From assembly GCA_905207535.1 (NCBI GenBank), contig CAJLLX010000001.1, positions 75,349 through 139,348 of the forward strand: a stretch of 64,000 nt of DNA, written 5' to 3'. This DNA comes from an uncultured Muribaculaceae bacterium (lineage in GTDB: Bacteria; Bacteroidota; Bacteroidia; Bacteroidales; Muribaculaceae). The notes below the pieces were generated by a model, which was not told the origin of the DNA, did not search any database, and worked only from the letters and a program-made list of their open reading frames with translations. Shown here one piece after another: positions 53,684 through 62,138 of this stretch (the first letter of the stretch is position 1; each line of letters opens with the position of its first letter). Made by a program: the position numbers and the translations under genes.

Positions 53684-56278
53684 TTAAGCCTCAGGTACGT
53701 CGTCTGCTTTTTCCTCCGGCGCTTCCGGCTTTTCGGCCTCGGGTGTCGGCTCGGGATGCTTGACAGTGGTGACAATTTTGTCAGCCTCCTTGTCGTAGTC
53801 TACCGCGATGGTGTCGCCGGCAAGCAGTTCGGAGTTGATGATCAGCTCTGCCATCGGGTCCTCGAGATACTTCTGGATAGCTCGCTTGAGCGGACGGGCG
53901 CCAAACTGCTGGTCGTAACCCTTCGAGGCGATATAGTCCTTGGCTGCTTCGGTGATCTCGAAGCTGTAGCCGAGTTTCTCCATGCGTCCGAGGAATCCGC
54001 GCAGCTCTATGCCGATGATCTTGAAGATTGCATCGCGGTCGAGCGAGTCAAACATGATGATATCGTCGATACGGTTGAGGAATTCGGGCGCAAATGCCTT
54101 GTTGAGAGCCTTCTGTATCACTCCCTGCGAGTAGTCGCGCTCGTCGGTGCGGGTGTTGAAGCCCACGCCCGAACCGAAGTCCTTCAACTGGCGGGTGCCG
54201 ATGTTCGAGGTCATGATTATCAGGGTGTTCTTGAAGTCGATGCGGCGTCCGAGGCTGTCGGTGAGCCGTCCTTCGTCGAGCACCTGCAGCAGCAGGTTGA
54301 ACACATCGGGGTGTGCTTTCTCTATCTCGTCGAGAAGCACCACCGAATAGGGCCGGCGGCGCACTTTCTCGGTGAGCTGTCCGCCCTCCTCGTAGCCTAC
54401 GTATCCCGGAGGCGCTCCCACAAGGCGGCTCACCGTGAATTTCTCCATATACTCGCTCATATCCACGCGAATCAGCGTGTCGGCCGAGTCAAAGAGGTAT
54501 TCTGCGAGTTTCTTCGCCAGATGGGTCTTGCCCACGCCGGTCGGACCGAGAAACATGAAGGTGCCGATCGGTTTGTTGGGGTCTTTCAGGCCTACGCGGT
54601 TACGCTGGATAGCCTTCACGATCTTGTCGATGGCCTTGTCCTGACCGATGATGTCCTGCTTCAGGCGCGGAGCCATAGCGCGGAGTCGGGTGCCTTCGGC
54701 CTGAGCTATGCGCTGCACAGGCACTCCGGTCATCATAGCCACCACTTCGGCCACTTTGTCCTCGTCGACTGTCACGCGGTTCTGCTTGAGCTGTTTCTCC
54801 CACTGCTCGTTGGCCTGAGCAAGAGGGGCCTTGAGGCTCTGCTCTTTATCGCGGTACGATGCAGCTTTCTCGAAATTCTGGCTCTGGGCAGCGGCGAGTT
54901 TGGCGGCTCCGGCATCGATAATCTCCTGCTCGAGTTTCTCTATCTCCTCAGGCACCACGATATTGGTGATATGAGCGCGTGAACCGGCCTCGTCGAGGGC
55001 GTCGATGGCCTTGTCGGGGAAGTTGCGGTCGCTGAGATAGCGCTCGGTGAGGGTCACACATGCTTTCAGCGCCTCGTCGGTATAGTTCACATTGTGATGC
55101 GACTGATATTTGTCCTTGATATTGTTGAGGATCTGCAGCGTCTCCTCGGCGGTGGTGGGTTCTACCATCACTTTCTGGAAACGGCGCTCCAGGGCTCCAT
55201 CCTTCTCGATGTTCTTGCGATATTCGTCGAGGGTGGTGGCGCCGATGCACTGTATCTCGCCGCGTGCCAGCGCGGGTTTGAGCAGGTTGGCGGCGTCCAT
55301 GGTGCCTGCGGCATTGCCGGCGCCGACTATCGTGTGCAACTCGTCGATAAAGAGGATTACATCGGGATTTTTCGACAGTTCGGTGAGGATGCTCTTCACG
55401 CGCTCCTCAAACTGTCCGCGATACTTCGTACCAGCCACCAGCGAGGCCATATCGAGCGACACCACTCGTTTGCCGAAAAGTATTCTCGACACTTTGCGCT
55501 GCACTATGCGGAGAGCAAGACCCTCTACAATAGCCGATTTACCCACACCGGGCTCACCGATGAGCACGGGATTGTTCTTTTTGCGGCGGCTCAGGATCTG
55601 AGCCAGGCGCTCTATCTCCTGCTCGCGCCCTACCACGGGGTCGAGGCGCCCGTCTTCGGCGGCACGGGTGATGTCGTTACCGAATTTGTCGAGGGTGGGA
55701 GTATCGTTGGAGCCGCGGCCGCGGGAGCCCTCCTTTGAGGCGTTGCTGTCGCTGCCGCGCTGCGAATAGTTGCGGGGCTGCTCATCCTCGTCGTCCTCAT
55801 CCTCGTCGGTTGCGCCGAATCCGGCCTTGGGCGAGTCGGTGACATTGCTTATAAGCTTCAGCACCGACTGATAGTCGATACCGGCCTGACGGAATGGTAC
55901 GATGAATTCCATGTGCTGTATTTCGGGATTGTGCAGCAGGGCCAGCAGCAGATGCTCTGTGTCCACTGTCGTGCTTTTGAGCATGCGGGCCTCAAGCACC
56001 GAGAGCTTTACGAGCCTGTTGCTCAGGTCGCTCGCCACCACTTCGCCGCCAAGCGGGGCCGAGGCGTCGTAGAGCGAGTCGTCGAGCTGGCTCCGCAGCT
56101 GATACACTGACACATCGTGCGACACCCGCTCGAGAAGGGAGAAAACTCTCGAGCCGGGATCGGCCAGCAATGCCAGAAACAGATGCTCCGGCGTGATTAT
56201 GCTGTTGTTATGGCGAACCGCCTCCTTGCGGCTGTTCTCCAAAACGGTCTTTACTTCGTTCGAGAAATTGATTTCCAT
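53684..56278 (-). CDS. clpC: ClpC-type AAA+ unfoldase
   Basis: An 864-residue Hsp100 that feeds ClpP. It has two N-terminal Clp repeats (about 1-150), an Asp/Glu-rich linker, AAA-1 with [13 protein letters not shown] and [12 protein letters not shown], a short UVR-like middle segment ([20 protein letters not shown]), and AAA-2 with [14 protein letters not shown] and [14 protein letters not shown]. The short middle domain separates ClpC from ClpB. The C-terminus is a Glu/Pro/Ala-rich tail ([20 protein letters not shown]). Confidence 0.95.
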   Translation of the reverse strand: MEINFSNEVKTVLENSRKEAVRHNNSIITPEHLFLALLADPGSRVFSLLERVSHDVSVYQLRSQLDDSLYDASAPLGGEVVASDLSNRLVKLSVLEARMLKSTTVDTEHLLLALLHNPEIQHMEFIVPFRQAGIDYQSVLKLISNVTDSPKAGFGATDEDEDDEDEQPRNYSQRGSDSNASKEGSRGRGSNDTPTLDKFGNDITRAAEDGRLDPVVGREQEIERLAQILSRRKKNNPVLIGEPGVGKSAIVEGLALRIVQRKVSRILFGKRVVSLDMASLVAGTKYRGQFEERVKSILTELSKNPDVILFIDELHTIVGAGNAAGTMDAANLLKPALARGEIQCIGATTLDEYRKNIEKDGALERRFQKVMVEPTTAEETLQILNNIKDKYQSHHNVNYTDEALKACVTLTERYLSDRNFPDKAIDALDEAGSRAHITNIVVPEEIEKLEQEIIDAGAAKLAAAQSQNFEKAASYRDKEQSLKAPLAQANEQWEKQLKQNRVTVDEDKVAEVVAMMTGVPVQRIAQAEGTRLRAMAPRLKQDIIGQDKAIDKIVKAIQRNRVGLKDPNKPIGTFMFLGPTGVGKTHLAKKLAEYLFDSADTLIRVDMSEYMEKFTVSRLVGAPPGYVGYEEGGQLTEKVRRRPYSVVLLDEIEKAHPDVFNLLLQVLDEGRLTDSLGRRIDFKNTLIIMTSNIGTRQLKDFGSGVGFNTRTDERDYSQGVIQKALNKAFAPEFLNRIDDIIMFDSLDRDAIFKIIGIELRGFLGRMEKLGYSFEITEAAKDYIASKGYDQQFGARPLKRAIQKYLEDPMAELIINSELLAGDTIAVDYDKEADKIVTTVKHPEPTPEAEKPEAPEEKADDVPEA

Positions 56279-56744
56279 TAATTGCCTTTCTTCTATTGTT
56301 TATTCCTGGATAACTCTAATCTATTTTATCCGGCGGTGCTTTTCGTCCTGACTACTCTTATCTTTCGGATGACTTTTATCAGGCAGCACTCTCTATTGGA
56401 TACCGGTTGAAATACACTGAGGCGCCCTCATCTGTCTTACTCTATATACATGAGGACCCACATTAGTGTTATACAAAACGCATGCCAAAATATCTTAGCA
56501 TGTGGCCATATGTGTTAAAATATTGTAAAATTGCGATATCGGCCGCCTTTCATACCTTAAACGCGACATGGCACTGCAAAATTACACATTTTAAAAATAA
56601 AAAATCGCCATAAGCCCGATTTATGCGAACTTTTTCGTATCTTTGTACTGAAAATGCGCCACAAGGCGGTGTTGTCATTGCCTTCAGGCGCTTATATGAT
56701 CCACCATTTCAAAGGATTTTAATCAAGAACTCATAATTTCAGAA
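56279..56744. other. Divergent promoter region between clpC and gyrA
   Basis: AT-rich, no gene seen. TATCTTTG at 56638-56645 is a -7 box for gyrA about 100 bp before its start, without a good -33 partner. No clear clpC promoter or CIRCE-like inverted repeat was found. Confidence 0.5.
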
Positions 56745-59336
56745 ATGCTCGAAGAAGATCGAATTATTAAAATCAACATCGAGAACGAGATGAAATCGGC
56801 TTACATCGATTATTCGATGTCCGTGATTGTCTCGCGCGCCCTCCCCGACGTCCGCGACGGACTGAAACCGGTTCACCGCCGTGTGCTTTACGGCATGAAC
56901 GAGATGGGCAACACTTCCGACAAACAGACCCGAAAATCGGCCAAGGCCGTCGGAGAGGTCATGGGTAAATATCACCCCCATGGCGATTCATCTATTTATG
57001 GTACTATCGTCCGCATGGCTCAGCCCTGGGCCATGAGAGAGTGTCTCATCGAAGGTCAGGGCAATTTCGGCTCTATCGACGGCGACGGACCTGCCGCCAT
57101 GCGATACACCGAGGTGCGTCTGCAGAAAATCGGCGAAGAGATGCTCCGCGACATCGACTCCGACTCTGTCGACTTCCAGCCCAACTACGACAACACCGAC
57201 CGCGAGCCGACCGTGCTCCCCACACGTATCCCCAACCTCCTGGTCAACGGTGCTTCCGGCATCGCCGTGGGTATGGCCACCAACATGCCTACCCACAATC
57301 TCACCGAGAGTATCAATGCCTGCATCGCCATGGTGGATAATCCCGACATCACCATCCCCGAACTGATGAAGTATATCCCGGCGCCCGATTTTCCCACCGG
57401 CGGCATCATCTGCGGATACAGCGGTGTCAAAGAGGCTTACGAGACCGGACGCGGACGCATCGTGGTTCGCGCCAAGGCCGACATCGAGCAGGAAAAGGAA
57501 CACGAGCAGATTATCGTCAGCGAGATTCCCTACGGCGTCAACAAGGCCGAACTCATAAAATATATAGCTGACCTCGTCACCGACAAAAAGATCGACGGCA
57601 TCGCCGATCTCACCGACGAGAGCTCCAGCGAGGGCATGCGCATCGTCATCAAACTCAAACAGGCTGTCAACTCCAATGTGGTGCTCAACACCCTGTTCAA
57701 GATGACTCCCCTGCAGTCGACCTTCAGCGTCAACAATGTGGCACTGGTCAACGGCCGACCCAAGCTGCTCAACCTCCGCGAGATCATCGAGGCCTTCGTC
57801 AACCACCGTCATGAGGTGGTCATCCGACGCACCCGTTTCGAACTCCGCAAGGCTCAGGAGCGCGCCCACATCCTCGAGGGCTTGATCATCGCTTCCGACC
57901 ATATCGACGAGGTGATCTCAATCATACGCGGCGCCAAGAGCACCGACGAAGCCAAGGCTACACTCACCGAGCGATTCGGCCTTACCGACATTCAGACTCA
58001 GGCTATCGTCAACATGCGTCTCGGTCAGCTCACCGGACTGGAGCAGGACAAGCTCCATGCCAACTATGCCGACATCATGAAGCAGATCGAAGGTCTCGAA
58101 CTGATCCTCAACGACGACAGCGTCTGCCGCGAGGTCATCAAAAACGAGCTTATCGAAATCCGCGAAAACTACGGCGACGCACGCCGCACTGAGATTGATG
58201 TTACCGCCGGCGACTTCAATGCCGAAGACTTCTACGCCGACGACGAGATGATCATCACCATCTCCCACATGGGCTACATCAAGCGCACACCCCTTTCGGA
58301 GTTCCGCGCTCAGAACCGTGGCGGCGTAGGTTCGCGCGGCAGCAATACCCGCGAGGAAGACTTCATCGAATACATCTATCCCGCTTCGATGCACTCCAAC
58401 ATACTCTTCTTCACCCGCCGCGGCATGGTCTACAAGATGAAAGTCTACGAGATCCCGCCGGGTGCCAAGAACACCAAGGGACGCGCCATCCAGAACCTGC
58501 TCAACATCGAGCCGGGCGATGCCGTCAACGCTTTCATCCGCTGCAAGAATCTCGACGATACCGATTTCACCTCCACCCACAATCTTGTCTTCGCCACCAA
58601 ACAGGGCGTCATCAAGAAGACTTCGCTCGCCGAGTATGCCCACGTCAACATCAAGGGTAAGAAGGCAATCCTCATCCGCGAGGGCGATCAGGTGATCGGC
58701 GTAGAGCTCACCGACGGCAACTCCGAGATACTGCTCGCCAACCGCAACGGTCGAGCCATCCGCTTCAACGAGTCGACAGTGCGTCAGATGGGACGTGTCA
58801 CCGGCGGTGTACGCGGCATGCGCCTCGACGAAGATGGCGCCGACGAGGTGGTAGGCATGATATGCATGCACCCCGACGACAATAAGAATGTGATGGTGAT
58901 CTCCGACAACGGATTCGGCAAACGCTCGCTCCTTGACGCCTACCGCATCACCAACCGCGGTGCCAAGGGTGTCAAGACCATGAATATCACCGAAAAGACC
59001 GGACATGTCGTAGCCATCAAGAGCGTTGACGACGAAAACGACCTCGTGATCATCAACCGCTCTGGCATCACCCTCCGCATCCGCGTCTCAGATATCCGTG
59101 TGATGGGCCGCAACACCCAGGGCGTGCGCATCATCAACCTCGAGAAGCGCGGCGACGAGATCGCATCGGTTTGCTGTGTGGCCACCGACCCCGAGGAAGA
59201 AGCCGTGGAGGCTGTCACCAATCCCGAAGAACTCCCCGCTGAGCCCGACGACAACAGCATCGACAGCGACGATGCCGATGCAGCCGACGACGTCGACATC
59301 ACCGATGGCGGCGAAGACACCGACGGCGAAGCATAA
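56745..59336 (+). CDS. gyrA: DNA gyrase subunit A
   Basis: An 863-residue topoisomerase II subunit. The breakage-reunion domain shows KYHPHGDSSIYGTIVRMAQP and the catalytic tyrosine in AAMRYTEVR (Tyr121). The C-terminal beta-pinwheel includes the GyrA-box-like AQNRGGVGSRG. At the quinolone positions it has Ser82 and Gly86 (E. coli Ser83, Asp87). The last ~45 residues are an Asp/Glu-rich tail (DSDDADAADDVDITDGGEDT). Confidence 0.97.
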   Translation: MLEEDRIIKINIENEMKSAYIDYSMSVIVSRALPDVRDGLKPVHRRVLYGMNEMGNTSDKQTRKSAKAVGEVMGKYHPHGDSSIYGTIVRMAQPWAMRECLIEGQGNFGSIDGDGPAAMRYTEVRLQKIGEEMLRDIDSDSVDFQPNYDNTDREPTVLPTRIPNLLVNGASGIAVGMATNMPTHNLTESINACIAMVDNPDITIPELMKYIPAPDFPTGGIICGYSGVKEAYETGRGRIVVRAKADIEQEKEHEQIIVSEIPYGVNKAELIKYIADLVTDKKIDGIADLTDESSSEGMRIVIKLKQAVNSNVVLNTLFKMTPLQSTFSVNNVALVNGRPKLLNLREIIEAFVNHRHEVVIRRTRFELRKAQERAHILEGLIIASDHIDEVISIIRGAKSTDEAKATLTERFGLTDIQTQAIVNMRLGQLTGLEQDKLHANYADIMKQIEGLELILNDDSVCREVIKNELIEIRENYGDARRTEIDVTAGDFNAEDFYADDEMIITISHMGYIKRTPLSEFRAQNRGGVGSRGSNTREEDFIEYIYPASMHSNILFFTRRGMVYKMKVYEIPPGAKNTKGRAIQNLLNIEPGDAVNAFIRCKNLDDTDFTSTHNLVFATKQGVIKKTSLAEYAHVNIKGKKAILIREGDQVIGVELTDGNSEILLANRNGRAIRFNESTVRQMGRVTGGVRGMRLDEDGADEVVGMICMHPDDNKNVMVISDNGFGKRSLLDAYRITNRGAKGVKTMNITEKTGHVVAIKSVDDENDLVIINRSGITLRIRVSDIRVMGRNTQGVRIINLEKRGDEIASVCCVATDPEEEAVEAVTNPEELPAEPDDNSIDSDDADAADDVDITDGGEDTDGEA

Positions 59337-59346
59337 ACTCCCATAA

Positions 59347-59386
59347 GGTTTAGTCGGAATCTGCTTTTGTACCTTCCGACTAAACC
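59347..59386 (+). terminator. Terminator after gyrA
   Basis: GGTTTAGTCGGA (59347-59358) pairs with TCCGACTAAACC (59375-59386), 10 bp after the stop. Confidence 0.68.
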
Positions 59387-59452
59387 ATTAGTTATTTGTT
59401 ATATCTAATAGTTATCGTTGATACAATCAATAATTAATCAATATTTTTTTCT

Positions 59453-60667
59453 ATGAAAAGAATCTCCGCTATCTTAGGTCTATGCCTTGTAGCATCTTCC
59501 GCCGCTTTCGCGCAGAAGGCACTCGTGAAAGATGTTGAGCGCGAAATGAAGAGCAACCCCGACTCCTATCCCAATGCTGTCAAGAAGCTCGAGCCCGCGT
59601 TCACCAACCCCGAAACAGCTAACGACGCATACACCTACTTTGTGCCCGGTAAAGGCGCTTACCTCTTCTTCGAGCGCCAGGGCATCATTGCTCAGATGGG
59701 CAAGGACGTCAACAAGAAGCAGATCGGCCTCGCTCTCCTCGAGGGTTACGATTTCTTCAACAAAGCACTCCCCCTCGACACCGTAGTCGATGCCAAGGGC
59801 AAAGTGAAGACCAAATATTCCAAAGACATCATCAAGGAAGTTGCCGGCCGCTACAACGACTTCAACAACGCTGCTCTCTTCCTCTGGGAAGCCGAGGACT
59901 ATGCCGATGCCGTAAAGGCATGGGAGCTCTTCGTCACCCTTCCCGACAGCCCCGTCTATGGCAAGAGCATCAAAGCTCCCGCCGACACCACCATCGCCGA
60001 GATCTACTACAACATGGGTATCGGCAACTCGCTGGCTCAGAACAATGAGGCCGCTCTCAAGAGCTTCAAGGAGGCTATTGCCCGCGGTTATACCAAGAAG
60101 AATGCCTACGACTACGCTATCTCTGCCGCTTCGCAGCTCAACAATCTCGCCGAGATGGCTGCCGTTGCCGAGCAGGCTTACGCTCTCTACGGTAAGGAAG
60201 ACAGCCGCTACATCGGCTACATGATCAACAACCTCATCGACAAGAAGGAGTATGCCAAGGCCGATGCTCTCATCGACAAATACATCGCCGACGATCCCAC
60301 CAACGCTCAGCTTTATTTCGTAAAGGGTGTGGTTTGTGACGCCGAAGGCAATGCCGCCGCATCCCTCGAAGCTTACAAGAAGGCTATCGATCTCGATGCC
60401 AACAACGCTCAGGCCCTCATGCAGTACGGCTACAAGATCTATCAGAAAGCCTGCGAAATGGACCAGAACGAGACTGCCAACATGAGCAACGCCGAGTACA
60501 AGGAATTCCGCGACACCAAGGTTGACCCCATGCTTCGCGAAGCTGCCGGCTACCTCGAAAAAGCTTATCAGATCGACGATCAGCTCTCCGATGCCCGTTC
60601 GGTGCTCCGCAGCATCTACTACAACCTCAACGACGAGGAGAACCTCAAGCGTGTTGAGGCTATGTAA
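59453..60667 (+). CDS. Exported tetratricopeptide-repeat protein
   Basis: A 404-residue protein with a signal peptide (ISAILGLCLVASSAAFAQK) and several TPR units (for example IYYNMGIGNSLAQNNEAALKSF split at residues ~185-205, and KGVVCDAEGNAAASLEAYKKAI near 285-305). TPR arrays bind partner proteins; nothing catalytic is visible. Position after gyrA is conserved in Bacteroidetes. Codon use is highly optimised, so it is probably an abundant periplasmic protein. Confidence 0.87.
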   Translation: MKRISAILGLCLVASSAAFAQKALVKDVEREMKSNPDSYPNAVKKLEPAFTNPETANDAYTYFVPGKGAYLFFERQGIIAQMGKDVNKKQIGLALLEGYDFFNKALPLDTVVDAKGKVKTKYSKDIIKEVAGRYNDFNNAALFLWEAEDYADAVKAWELFVTLPDSPVYGKSIKAPADTTIAEIYYNMGIGNSLAQNNEAALKSFKEAIARGYTKKNAYDYAISAASQLNNLAEMAAVAEQAYALYGKEDSRYIGYMINNLIDKKEYAKADALIDKYIADDPTNAQLYFVKGVVCDAEGNAAASLEAYKKAIDLDANNAQALMQYGYKIYQKACEMDQNETANMSNAEYKEFRDTKVDPMLREAAGYLEKAYQIDDQLSDARSVLRSIYYNLNDEENLKRVEAM

Positions 60668-60706
60668 TCTCCTCTGCCGAAGAGCATTAATACATTCTTA
60701 ACTTTT

Positions 60707-60748
60707 AAAGCCGCCGTGACGCTAATATGTGCGTCACGGCGGCTTTTC
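60707..60748 (+). terminator. Terminator after the TPR gene
   Basis: AAAGCCGCCGTGACGC (60707-60722) pairs with GCGTCACGGCGGCTTT (60731-60746), loop of 8 nt, followed by TCTTT: a canonical intrinsic terminator. Confidence 0.82.
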
Positions 60749-60908
60749 TTTATCTCTTCACCGGGTTGCTGACCCTCCCGACGACTATCAGGCAAAAATA
60801 ATTGCACTTTTTTTCCATCTTCCAAAACCTTTTGTTAAAAGCGAATGTTAATAGAGTAAAAGTGACAAAAACAACCCCACTTTGAAAACCTCTAACAACT
60901 ATTTAGAT

Positions 60909-61976
60909 ATGAAAAAAGCTCTTTTATTGATTGCCGTCATGACGGGATGCCTGACGCTTTCAGCACAGAAACTCGACAAAAACGAAATGCGCCAGATGCA
61001 GCAATTCCTTTCTCAGCCTGCTGAAAAGGACGCTACCAACGCTCAGGCGCTTAAGATCAGCGACCTCAAGAACGCTTCCACTTGGGAAGGCGTCACTGTA
61101 GAAAACGGTCATATCACCGCTATCGATTGGGCCGACAAACACCTTGCCGGTTCACTCGACCTCTCCGGCTTCACCGCACTTACCAAAGTCAATGTGTCGC
61201 GCAATGCGCTCACTGCTCTGAATGTCAAGGGCGCTTCCGCTGTGGTTCGTATCGATGCACAGCGCAACAAGATTTCCAACTTCGCTTTCGACGGTTGCAA
61301 AGCCCTCAACACCCTCAACACCCTCAACATCTACAAGAACCGCATCACAGATCTCACCATCTCCAACGCTCCGTTCCTGCAGACTGTCAATATCTCCAAC
61401 AACCTCCTCGTGGAGCTCGACGTGGCTAACTCCACTTCGCTGAAGACCCTCAACTGCCAGGGCAACCACCTCGAGGCACTCAACATCCAGTACTGCACCA
61501 ACCTGAAGAACCTCTATTGCGGTTACAATAAGCTCACCGGCCTTACCCTCGTAGGTGTAGAGAAACTGCAGAACCTCAATATCGATGACAACAACATCGC
61601 AAGCCTTATCGTTAGCGGTCTGCCTTCGCTGGCTACCTTCGTTTGCTCCGACAACAACATGACCACCCTCGGACTTCGCAACTGCACCTCGCTGCTCGAC
61701 CTCGTTTGCTCCTACAACGACCTCACCAACCTGCAGGTTGAGAACTGCCCGCAGCTCATCTTCGTTGACTGCTCCTACAACGACCTTACCAGCCTGACAC
61801 TCTCCAACCAGACCTATCTGCAGCGTCTCCTCTGCGACCACAACCAGCTCACGATGCTCGACGTATCCTTCGACCAGGCTCTGGCTTACATCAACTGCCG
61901 CTACAACCTGATCACCGACCTCCGCACTATCGGTTGCGACAACCTCCGCATGATCGCTGCCCGCTGGAATCCCTAA
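60909..61976 (+). CDS. Secreted leucine-rich-repeat protein
   Basis: A 355-residue protein. A signal peptide (ALLLIAVMTGCLTLSAQ) precedes a short cap (DKNEMRQMQQFLSQ) and about twelve 21-residue repeats of the type LxxLxCxxNxLTxLxLxxCxxL. ATG 60909 is preferred over an upstream TTG (60882). The repeats resemble internalin-type bacterial LRRs, which bind proteins or glycans. No LPXTG, T9SS tail or lipobox is visible, so it is probably periplasmic or released. One repeat is 24 residues long because of a 9-bp duplication at 61311-61328. Confidence 0.87.
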   Translation: MKKALLLIAVMTGCLTLSAQKLDKNEMRQMQQFLSQPAEKDATNAQALKISDLKNASTWEGVTVENGHITAIDWADKHLAGSLDLSGFTALTKVNVSRNALTALNVKGASAVVRIDAQRNKISNFAFDGCKALNTLNTLNIYKNRITDLTISNAPFLQTVNISNNLLVELDVANSTSLKTLNCQGNHLEALNIQYCTNLKNLYCGYNKLTGLTLVGVEKLQNLNIDDNNIASLIVSGLPSLATFVCSDNNMTTLGLRNCTSLLDLVCSYNDLTNLQVENCPQLIFVDCSYNDLTSLTLSNQTYLQRLLCDHNQLTMLDVSFDQALAYINCRYNLITDLRTIGCDNLRMIAARWNP

Positions 61977-62053
61977 AGGTTAAGAAAACTATTCGCACGC
62001 TGTTCATCAGAACAACTGACACAACTTCTGCCGCCTGACGGCAGATAACCCAA

Positions 62054-62087
62054 AAGAGGCGATGTACCGCTCGGTACACCGCCTCTT
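62054..62087. terminator. Bidirectional hairpin between the LRR gene and the phosphoribosyltransferase gene
   Basis: AAGAGGCG (62054-62061) pairs with CGCCTCTT (62080-62087), with an inner TGTACCG/CGGTACA pairing. It lies between two convergent genes. Confidence 0.7.
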
Positions 62088-62138
62088 CCCATGATTGTTT
62101 CAATATCTTTCAGCAGTTGCGCCCCTATTCCCCGGAAA

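Noticed and set aside
53684..56278. ClpB instead of ClpC
   Set aside because: The long coiled-coil middle domain of ClpB is absent; a short UVR-like segment is present.
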